DNA from: Rhodospirillales bacterium
GTDB taxonomy: Bacteria; Pseudomonadota; Alphaproteobacteria; Acetobacterales; Acetobacteraceae
Assembly: GCA_015654825.1 (NCBI GenBank)
Contig: JAATGE010000047.1
Coordinates: forward strand, 1 to 5,683
DNA: 5,683 nt
Reading direction: 5' to 3'
The notes beneath the pieces are model-generated. The model worked only from the letters and a program-made list of their open reading frames with translations. It ran no database searches and was not told the origin of the DNA. Position 1 is the first letter of the stretch; each line of letters starts with the position of its first letter. The translations under genes were made by a program, and so were the position numbers. Below are positions 1-5,683 of this stretch, one piece after another.

Positions 1-60
1 GCCTTGTTGAATCCTTTCCCCACCCACCCAACTCCCGCGAGCCATTTCCCCGAGGAACCA

Positions 61-1029
61 ATGTCCGACGCCCTCGTCCCCGTCACCGTGCTGACCGGCT
101 TTCTGGGCGCCGGCAAAACCACGTTGCTGAACCGCATCCTCACCGAAAACCACGGCCGCCGCTACGCCGTGGTCATCAACGAATTCGGCGAGCTCGGCGT
201 GGATAACGACCTCGTTGTCGATGCCAACGAGGAAGTGTTCGAAATGAACAACGGGTGCATCTGCTGCACCGTGCGCGGCGACCTGATCCGCATTCTCGGC
301 TCGCTGATGAAACGCGCCAAGAAATTCGACGGCATCATCGTCGAAACCACCGGATTGGCCAATCCCGCCCCGGTCGCCCAAACCTTCTTCGTCGACGAAA
401 GCGTGCGGGCGAAAACCCGGCTCGACGCGATCGTAACGGTCGTCGACGCCAAGAACCTGCCGGCGCGGCTTGCCGACAGCGCGGAGGCCGCGGCGCAGAT
501 CGCCTTCGCCGACGTCATCGTGCTGAACAAGCTCGATCTGGTCACACCGGAGGAAGCCGACGCCGTCGAGGCGCGCATCGCCGCCATCAACCCGCTGGCG
601 CGCGTAATGCGCGCGACCCGGGCCGCCGTGCCGGTGACCGAAATCCTGCATCAGAACGCGTTCGATCTGAACCGCATCCTGCAATTCGATCCCGCCTTCC
701 TGGATCAGGAAAGCCACGGCCATACCGAAGGTGTCTACAGCATCAGTGTCGAGGCCAGCCGGCCCATCGTCATGCAGAAATTCCAGGAATGGATGGGCAC
801 GCTGCTGCAGGAAAAGGGCCAGGACCTGCTGCGCACCAAGGGCATTCTGAACGTCGCCGGCGATAACCGGCGTTTTGCGTTCCAGGCCGTGCACATGATG
901 GCCGACGGCGACTTCATAGGCCCCGCGGCGGAAGGCGACGCGCGCGCGTCGCGCCTGGTGTTCATCGGCCGCGACCTGAACCGCCCGCAACTGCGCCGCG
1001 GCTTCGAGGCCTGCCAGGTGCCTGCGTGA
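61..1029 (+). CDS. CobW/COG0523-family GTP-binding metallochaperone
   Basis: A 322-residue P-loop GTPase of the COG0523 (CobW/YjiA/ZNG1) family. Members use GTP hydrolysis to deliver metals, often zinc, to client proteins in the cytosol. Visible motifs: Walker [10 protein letters not shown] at residues 13-21, the family-defining metal-binding CxCC (C66, C68, C69, in GCICC), ETTG at 95-98, and the guanine-specificity NKLD at 156-159. A C-terminal CobW domain from about 225 ends in [15 protein letters not shown]. The linker carries only a short His patch (HGH, 219-221), not a long His-rich tract. Length is normal for the family. The ATG at 61 is chosen because GAGG (52-55) lies 5 nt upstream and the protein then begins directly before the P-loop strand; the frame is open further upstream, to position 4, without another good start. 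Its stop overlaps the start of the WD40 gene. The family is certain. The metal and client are not readable from sequence, and no Zur-like operator was seen in the 60 visible upstream bases. Confidence 0.95.
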   Translation: MSDALVPVTVLTGFLGAGKTTLLNRILTENHGRRYAVVINEFGELGVDNDLVVDANEEVFEMNNGCICCTVRGDLIRILGSLMKRAKKFDGIIVETTGLANPAPVAQTFFVDESVRAKTRLDAIVTVVDAKNLPARLADSAEAAAQIAFADVIVLNKLDLVTPEEADAVEARIAAINPLARVMRATRAAVPVTEILHQNAFDLNRILQFDPAFLDQESHGHTEGVYSISVEASRPIVMQKFQEWMGTLLQEKGQDLLRTKGILNVAGDNRRFAFQAVHMMADGDFIGPAAEGDARASRLVFIGRDLNRPQLRRGFEACQVPA

Positions 1030-2069
1030 GTGCTTCCGCCGCGGCCGCAACGCTTCTGACCACGCGCGGCACGCTGCGCGAGCTTGGCGCGCACGTCATC
1101 GCCGCCTGTTTCGACCGCGGCAGTACAGAGGCGGCTTTCGGGCTCGGCGACGGCACCGTGCACCTGGCCGAGGCCCCCGGTGGCGGCGACTGGCAGCGCA
1201 TCGAGGCGCATGACGGCGCGGTGCTGGCGCTGGCGCCCGACGCCCGCGAATTCGGCTTTGTCAGCGCCGGCGACGACGGAGTTCTGCACCGCATATCCGC
1301 CACCGGCGCGCTGACGGAGCTGTTTTCTACCGGCGGGAAGTGGATCGAGCAGCTTGCGACCCACGCCGAACCGCGCGCCGGCCTGCTCGCCTGCGCCGCG
1401 GGAAAACAGGTGCACCTGTTCGATATCGCCGGCGTCAGGCTGAAAACGCTGCCGCATCCTTCCACCGTGACCGGCCTGGCGTTCGATGCGCGCGGCAAAC
1501 GGCTGGCCGCATCGCATTACAACGGCGCCTCGGTCTGGTTCACCGCATCGAAATCCGACAATCCGCGCGTGCTGGAATGGAAAGGCAGCCATATCGGCGT
1601 CGCCATGCATCCCGCCGCCGAGGCCGTGGTAACGGCAATGCAGGAAAACGCTCTGCACGGCTGGTATCTTGCCGACGGCCAGCACCTGCGCATGACCGGA
1701 TATCCCGCGAAAACCGAGTCGTTCGGCTTTACGCGCAACGGCAAATGGCTCGCGAGCTCCGGCGCCGACGGCATCGTGCTATGGCCGTTTTTCGGTGGCG
1801 GCCCACTCGGAAAACCGCCTGTGGAACTGGCACCGATCGAAGGCGTGCTGTGCACCCGCGTCGCTTGCCACCCAAAAGACGAACTGGTCGCCGCCGGTTA
1901 CGCCGACGGCACCGTGGTCGTGGCACAAATCGGCACCCAGCGCGTAGTGGTCGTTGCCGAGCCGGGACCCGCCGCCATCTCCGCGCTCGCCTGGAGCGTC
2001 GACGGCGCCCGCCTGGCGTTTGGCACCGAGCTCGGCCTCGCCGCCGTAGTGGATCTTTCGGCTCGGTGA
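1026..2069 (+). CDS. WD40-repeat beta-propeller protein
   Basis: A 347-residue protein made of degenerate WD40-type repeats spaced about 40 residues apart. Recognisable units lie near residues 23-50, 62-95, 107-133, 146-172, 190-213, 228-254, 275-303 and 317-344. Typical strand-turn patterns are [16 protein letters not shown] and [21 protein letters not shown]. This fits one seven- or eight-bladed propeller, a scaffold for protein contacts, with no catalytic motif. No signal peptide or membrane segment is evident, so it is probably cytosolic. The GTG start at 1026 shares the bases GTGA with the TGA of the upstream GTPase gene, and AGGTG at 1016-1020 is a plausible ribosome binding site, so the two are almost certainly translationally coupled. 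From context I infer it serves the metallochaperone, perhaps as a client-docking scaffold. That is inference; nothing in the protein identifies a metal or partner. Confidence 0.88.
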   Translation: MSASAAAATLLTTRGTLRELGAHVIAACFDRGSTEAAFGLGDGTVHLAEAPGGGDWQRIEAHDGAVLALAPDAREFGFVSAGDDGVLHRISATGALTELFSTGGKWIEQLATHAEPRAGLLACAAGKQVHLFDIAGVRLKTLPHPSTVTGLAFDARGKRLAASHYNGASVWFTASKSDNPRVLEWKGSHIGVAMHPAAEAVVTAMQENALHGWYLADGQHLRMTGYPAKTESFGFTRNGKWLASSGADGIVLWPFFGGGPLGKPPVELAPIEGVLCTRVACHPKDELVAAGYADGTVVVAQIGTQRVVVVAEPGPAAISALAWSVDGARLAFGTELGLAAVVDLSAR

Positions 2070-2166
2070 CAGCAAGTAAGAAAAAGGCCAGGGGCTCTGC
2101 CCCATAGGCGCGAAGATAAGGATTATGGCATGAAATCAACGGGTTGGGTTTTAATGGCTTCGCCAA

Positions 2167-2364
2167 CCAGGGGGCTCTGCCCCCTGGACCCCCGACGGCG
2201 TGCCGCCGCCGTCGTTAGCGCTGCGCGGCGGGAGTCCTCTGTACTAATCTTGCAGACCTGTAGCTCCTGCTATTGACGCGGTGTCGATGCCAGACTCGGA
2301 ACAGATGAATGGGGTCTGGGGCCTACTGGCCCCAGCGGGGTCCAGGGGCAGAGCCCCTGGCCTT
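2167..2364 (+). repeat. Hairpin-ended repeat element, copy A (inner unit)
   Basis: The first of two directly oriented copies of an element found also at 4084-4270. Both ends are inverted copies of a hairpin: CCAGGGGGC-TCT-GCCCCCTGG at 2167-2187 (9 bp stem) and CCAGGGGC-AGA-GCCCCTGG at 2342-2360 (8 bp stem). Bases 2167-2244 match copy B 4093-4169 with only a handful of differences, and 2281-2364 match 4183-4267 more loosely. Copy A has about 25 extra bases around 2245-2280. It resembles a paired REP element (BIME) or a small hairpin-ended MITE. No transposase or clear target-site duplication was seen. Confidence 0.85.
2316..2335. repeat. Internal hairpin of repeat copy A
   Basis: A perfect 8 bp stem, CTGGGGCC / GGCCCCAG, closed by the loop TACT. 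The equivalent position in copy B (4218-4235) forms CTGGGGA / TCCCCAG with loop CTTG: inner bases differ but pairing is kept. Confidence 0.8.
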
Positions 2365-2372
2365 GACTTTTC
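2342..2372 (+). terminator. Possible weak intrinsic terminator for the CobW-WD40 operon
   Basis: An 8 bp perfect stem (CCAGGGGC / GCCCCTGG, loop AGA) is followed on the plus strand by CCTTGACTTTT. The T-tract is interrupted and the site lies about 270 bases past the WD40 stop, so it is only a candidate. It is also the right-hand end of repeat copy A. Confidence 0.4.
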
Positions 2373-2461
2373 GAATCGAATCTTCAACTTCCCGTTGTCA
2401 GAGCTCAGAAATCCCTTACGTTCGCGCTTATGGGGCAGAGCCCCTGGCCTCCTACCTCACG

Positions 2462-2493
2462 AAAAAGGCTGGGGGAGCGCCGCTCCCCCAGCC
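2462..2493 (-). terminator. Rho-independent terminator of the fghA-gfa operon
   Basis: Read on the minus strand, a perfect 12 bp GC-rich stem (GGCTGGGGGAGC / GCTCCCCCAGCC, loop of 3) is followed at once by TTTTT (complement of A2462-2466). It lies about 67 bases downstream of the gfa stop codon in the correct orientation. This is the strongest terminator in the window and is not part of the repeat family. Confidence 0.85.
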
Positions 2494-2517
2494 CCCGTCG
2501 CTCTAAAACCCATAAGC

Positions 2518-2554
2518 CCGTTGCGCGCGTGCGCAAACCCGTTCCGCGCAACGG
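2518..2554 (-). repeat. Inverted repeat directly after gfa
   Basis: Perfect 10 bp arms CCGTTGCGCG (2518-2527) and CGCGCAACGG (2545-2554) surround a 17-base loop, starting 5 bases past the gfa stop. The left arm can alternatively fold locally as TTGCGC-GCGT-GCGCAA (2521-2536). On the minus strand only a loose TTTT follows some 14 bases later, so it looks more like an mRNA 3'-end-protecting hairpin or accessory terminator than the main terminator. Confidence 0.6.
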
Positions 2555-2559
2555 CGGGG

Positions 2560-3141
2560 TCAGGCGGCGAGCGTCCCCGCCAGCTTCGCGGCCTGGGTGG
2601 CCAGTGCATCCATCAGCGGCGGCGATAGGCAATCGTACGGCGAAAGCCCGAGTTCCGTCAGCCGCGCGCGAATACCATCCATCCGGCGCGGCGCGACGCC
2701 TCCCTCGATCACCGACGAGACGAACGCGGCAAACGTCGGCGCCGCGAAGCCCGGCTTGTCGGAGAGTTCGGTGTGAACGAAATCCAGGCCGTGGAACGCA
2801 TGTTTGGTGTTTTCGATGCGGCCGAACATGTGCACGCCGCACACCGAGCACGCGTGCCGCTGGATCGCGGCATTCGGATCCACGATATGCAGTTTCTGGC
2901 CGTTCGCGGTCACGTCCACCTTATCGCGCGAAACGACCGCGATCTGCGCGAAAATCGCCCCCTGCGGCTTCCAGCATTTCGTGCAGCCGCACGCGTGGTT
3001 GTGCGCCACCTGCGCGCCCACATGCACCTTAACCGGATCGGTCTTGCAATGACAAGTCAGCGTCGCGCCGGCAAAATTCGGCTCTTCGGTGTGCGGCACA
3101 CCATTATCCACCGCCGGGTGAATAAGCACCTTTTCGGACAT
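2560..3141 (-). CDS. gfa: Glutathione-dependent formaldehyde-activating enzyme (S-(hydroxymethyl)glutathione synthase)
   Basis: A 193-residue cytosolic zinc protein of the Gfa/CENP-V superfamily. In the classical scheme it promotes joining of formaldehyde to glutathione to form S-hydroxymethylglutathione, the substrate of the GSH-dependent formaldehyde dehydrogenase; whether the family is truly catalytic or mainly binds glutathione has been debated. All expected zinc ligands are visible: C30 and C32 (CHC), C51, C53 and C56 ([11 protein letters not shown]), and C98 and C101 ([10 protein letters not shown]). This is the two-zinc pattern described for the Paracoccus enzyme, shifted by one residue. 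Length is standard. The ATG at 3141 is chosen over the longer frame because GGAG (3148-3151) lies 6 nt upstream and the family N-terminus matches; the extension upstream is low-complexity. It is the second gene of an operon, 86 bases after fghA, and is followed by a strong terminator. Confidence 0.95.
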   Translation of the reverse strand: MSEKVLIHPAVDNGVPHTEEPNFAGATLTCHCKTDPVKVHVGAQVAHNHACGCTKCWKPQGAIFAQIAVVSRDKVDVTANGQKLHIVDPNAAIQRHACSVCGVHMFGRIENTKHAFHGLDFVHTELSDKPGFAAPTFAAFVSSVIEGGVAPRRMDGIRARLTELGLSPYDCLSPPLMDALATQAAKLAGTLAA

Positions 3142-3147
3142 GTTCGT

Positions 3148-3151
3148 CTCC
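3148..3151 (-). promoter_or_regulatory. Ribosome binding site of gfa
   Basis: Minus-strand GGAG with a 6-base spacer (ACGAAC) before ATG. It fixes the gfa start at 3141, although the frame stays open 69 codons further upstream into the end of fghA. Confidence 0.8.
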
Positions 3152-3186
3152 GTCCCTGCGTTCTTATTTCGGATTGCGCGCTGTTG

Positions 3187-3227
3187 TCGGGCCCCCGTAG
3201 CGGCACCTCGCGCCGCGGCCGGCCCGA
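3187..3227 (-). repeat. Intercistronic hairpin between fghA and gfa
   Basis: Arms TCGGGCC (3187-3193) and GGCCCGA (3221-3227) pair over 7 bp, with an inner GCGGC/GCCGC stem. The structure abuts the fghA stop codon (3228-3230). No T-tract follows on the minus strand, so it is not a convincing terminator. It could adjust stability or relative expression of the two cistrons. Confidence 0.5.
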
Positions 3228-4070
3228 TCAGGCCAAAGCAGCCGCATGGTAGCGGAGATGGTCCTCGATGAAACTTGCTATAAAGTAGTACGAATGGTCG
3301 TAGCCCGCCTGGCGCCGCAGCGTCAGCTTGATGCCGGCGGCGCCGCACGCGGCCTCCAGCAGCTCCGGCTTCAGCTGGGTCACCAGGAAATTATCCGCCA
3401 GCCCCTGGTCCACCAGCAGCGCCGGCACCCGGCGCCCATCCTCGATCAGCGCGCACGAATCGTACTCGCGCCATGCCGCCTGGTCCGGCCCGATATAGCC
3501 GCCAAGCGCCTTCTGCCCCCACGGGCAATTGATCGGCGAGGCGATAGGCGCGAACGCGGAGACGGCCCGGAACCGGCCCGGATTGCGCAGCGCAAGGGTA
3601 ATGGCGCCATGCCCGCCCATCGAATGGCCGCAAATCGACTGCCTTGCCATGTCGGCCGGCAGGTTGGCCGCCACCAGCGCCGGCAGCTCGCTCTCAATGT
3701 ACGAGCGCATGCGGTAATTGGCGGTAAACGGCGCCTGCTTGGCATCCACATAGAACCCGGCGCCGAGCCCAAAATCGTAGCTCCCGGCAGGGTCGCCCGG
3801 CACACCCTCGCCGCGCGGGCTGGTATCGGGCGCAATCAGCATCAACCCAAGCTCGGCCGCCACACGCTGCGCGCCGGCCTTCACGGTGAAATTCTCCTCC
3901 GTGCAGGTCAGGCCGGAAAGGAACCAGAACACCGGCACGCTGCCATGCTCCGCCTGCGGCGGCACGAACGCCGCAAAACGCATCGGCGTGCCCGTCTCGG
4001 CGGACGGATGGCGGTAGATATACTGCACACCGCCGAAGCTGCGGTTCTGCGCTACCAGTTCTAGTGTCAT
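3228..4070 (-). CDS. fghA: S-formylglutathione hydrolase
   Basis: A 280-residue esterase-D-type alpha/beta hydrolase that hydrolyses S-formylglutathione to formate and glutathione, the last step of glutathione-dependent formaldehyde detoxification in the cytosol. The catalytic triad is readable: S150 in the nucleophile elbow GHSMGG (148-153), D226 in DQGLADNFL, and H259 in YDHSYYF. Other family marks are [11 protein letters not shown] near 52-61 and the oxyanion and substrate-loop segment [13 protein letters not shown] (81-93). Full family length, no truncation. The ATG at 4070 is preferred to the TTG five codons upstream at 4085 because GGAG (4077-4080) sits 6 nt before the ATG, while the TTG lies at the edge of the repeat. 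It heads a minus-strand operon with gfa. The usual partner, class III alcohol dehydrogenase (adhC/frmA type), is not in the window. Its leader is repeat copy B, with a terminator-like hairpin immediately upstream of the ribosome binding site. Confidence 0.96.
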   Translation of the reverse strand: MTLELVAQNRSFGGVQYIYRHPSAETGTPMRFAAFVPPQAEHGSVPVFWFLSGLTCTEENFTVKAGAQRVAAELGLMLIAPDTSPRGEGVPGDPAGSYDFGLGAGFYVDAKQAPFTANYRMRSYIESELPALVAANLPADMARQSICGHSMGGHGAITLALRNPGRFRAVSAFAPIASPINCPWGQKALGGYIGPDQAAWREYDSCALIEDGRRVPALLVDQGLADNFLVTQLKPELLEAACGAAGIKLTLRRQAGYDHSYYFIASFIEDHLRYHAAALA

Positions 4071-4076
4071 TTGGGT

Positions 4077-4080
4077 CTCC
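4077..4080 (-). promoter_or_regulatory. Ribosome binding site of fghA
   Basis: Minus-strand GGAG with spacer ACCCAA before ATG 4070; it decides the start. Only three bases (GTC) separate it from the T7 tract that ends repeat copy B, so transcripts reaching this site from upstream must pass through the repeat hairpin. Confidence 0.8.
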
Positions 4081-4083
4081 GAC

Positions 4084-4112
4084 AAAAAAAGGCCAGGGGC
4101 TCCGCCCCCTGG
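4084..4112 (-). terminator. Terminator-like hairpin in the fghA leader
   Basis: On the minus strand, CCAGGGG/CCCCTGG pair (7 bp, plus an inner G-C with a bulge) and are followed by CC and seven T residues. The structure has the form of a rho-independent terminator but lies immediately before the fghA ribosome binding site. It could attenuate fghA, insulate it from upstream antisense transcription, or simply be a passenger of the repeat. Confidence 0.5.
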
Positions 4113-4217
4113 ACCCCCGACGGCGTGCCGCCGCCTGCGTTAGCGCTGCGCGGCGGGAGTCTTCTGTACGACGTTCGGCTCGGTGTCGATGCCAGGCTCG
4201 GAACAAATAAACGGGGT

Positions 4218-4235
4218 CTGGGGACTTGTCCCCAG
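4218..4235. repeat. Internal hairpin of repeat copy B
   Basis: A perfect 7 bp stem, CTGGGGA / TCCCCAG, with loop CTTG. It is the counterpart of 2316-2335, with different inner bases but retained pairing. Confidence 0.8.
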
Positions 4236-4304
4236 TGGGGGTCCAGGGGGCAAAGCCCCTTGGCCTTCTTCTCCCCTTGTCCACCCCATGCTAACCGCTC
4301 CCCC

Positions 4305-5683
<1,379 letters not shown>

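Larger units (their letters stand above)
2085..2450. repeat. Outer inverted repeat pair of copy A
   Basis: Bases 2085-2124 and the reverse complement of 2411-2450 match at 35 of 40 positions by eye. Each arm contains the hairpin GGGGC-TCT-GCCCC plus a further roughly 17 bases of non-palindromic matching sequence (ATAgGCGCGAA...TAAGG). They enclose the inner repeat element at 2167-2364, giving a nested structure. The left arm begins AAAAAGGCCAGGGGC, the same way as copy B at 4086, so it may be the original end of a copy-A element that was later interrupted or duplicated. Confidence 0.8.
2070..2559. other. Convergent intergenic region filled with palindromic repeats
   Basis: These 490 bases separate the ends of the plus-strand WD40 gene and the minus-strand gfa gene. 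I see no gene here: the open frames are repeat-derived, change frame between repeat copies and lack ribosome binding sites. The region holds four copies of a GGGGC-AGA-GCCCC-type hairpin arranged as two nested inverted pairs, a central GC-rich hairpin, a strong minus-strand terminator (2462-2493), and a separate inverted repeat directly after gfa (2518-2554). The stretch 2365-2410 is AT-richer unique sequence with no recognisable feature. Confidence 0.85.
4084..4270 (+). repeat. Hairpin-ended repeat element, copy B
   Basis: An element of about 187 bp in the same orientation as copy A. Its ends are long imperfect inverted repeats: 4086-4118 against the reverse complement of 4237-4270, about 30 of 34 positions matching with one indel. 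Each end is itself a hairpin (4093-4112; 4243-4263 with one G-T pair) flanked outside by an A/T tract (A7 on the left, TTCTTCT on the right), so both ends read outward look like intrinsic terminators. Between them are a GC-rich block, 4113-4169, shared with copy A and an internal hairpin, 4218-4235. It occupies most of the 234-base gap between the divergent fghA and aroA starts. BIME-like or MITE-like; no clear target duplication. Confidence 0.85.

Noticed and set aside
1..60. Zur-type operator or promoter before the CobW-family gene
   Set aside because: No convincing palindromic AT-rich Zur box or -35/-10 pair is visible in the short upstream segment.
735..1685. Minus-strand open frame over the CobW/WD40 junction
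   Set aside because: It is antisense to two convincing overlapping genes and shows no recognisable domain or ribosome binding site.
2081..2460. Repeated hairpin units considered as a CRISPR array
   Set aside because: Units alternate in orientation, spacing is irregular and there are no unique spacers of equal length or cas genes.
2281..2628. Plus-strand small open frame in the convergent gap, running into the gfa 3' end
   Set aside because: The sequence is repeat-encoded, differs in frame between repeat copies, and overlaps gfa antisense; no coding signal.
3246..4064. Plus-strand open frame antisense to fghA
   Set aside because: It mirrors a full-length hydrolase with an intact catalytic triad; the composition is His/Arg-rich noise.
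4084..4304. Riboswitch or metabolite-sensing leader for aroA or fghA
   Set aside because: The structured sequence is a repeat also present in a convergent gap with no gene downstream, and no known riboswitch core was recognised.

Overview
This 5.7 kb, GC-rich window looks like alphaproteobacterial chromosome. The evidence is an aroA-cmk gene order, an AroA that shares most class II (CP4-like) motifs, a COG0523 GTPase coupled to a WD40 protein, and a glutathione-dependent formaldehyde gene pair. GC-rich hairpin repeats of this style suggest Rhodospirillales/Acetobacteraceae, but that placement is an impression and not proven.

Layout: (1) 61-2069, plus strand: a CobW/COG0523 metal-chaperone GTPase overlaps by 4 bp (GTGA) a WD40 beta-propeller protein. 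(2) 2070-2559: a gene-free convergent gap holding a nested set of palindromic repeats (copy A) and a strong intrinsic terminator for the minus-strand genes. (3) 2560-4070, minus strand: a two-gene formaldehyde-detoxification operon, fghA (S-formylglutathione hydrolase) followed by gfa (glutathione-dependent formaldehyde-activating protein). The formaldehyde-oxidising dehydrogenase that normally links them is not in the window. (4) 4071-4304: a divergent promoter gap filled almost entirely by copy B of the same repeat. (5) 4305-5614, plus strand: aroA (EPSP synthase) with an apparent 1-base deletion in a C run near its 3' end. It overlaps by 4 bp (ATGA) the start of cmk (cytidylate kinase), which runs off the window.

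Functionally these are ordinary genes: metal homeostasis, formaldehyde detoxification, the shikimate pathway and nucleotide metabolism. The unusual content is between the genes. A hairpin-ended element of about 190 bp occurs twice in direct orientation, exactly bracketing the fghA-gfa operon. Copy B places a terminator-like hairpin plus a U7 tract directly before the fghA ribosome binding site, and must also supply or carry whatever promoters drive fghA and aroA. An internal hairpin of the element is kept paired in both copies although its inner bases differ. No CRISPR array, tRNA, rRNA, transposase or phage gene was seen.
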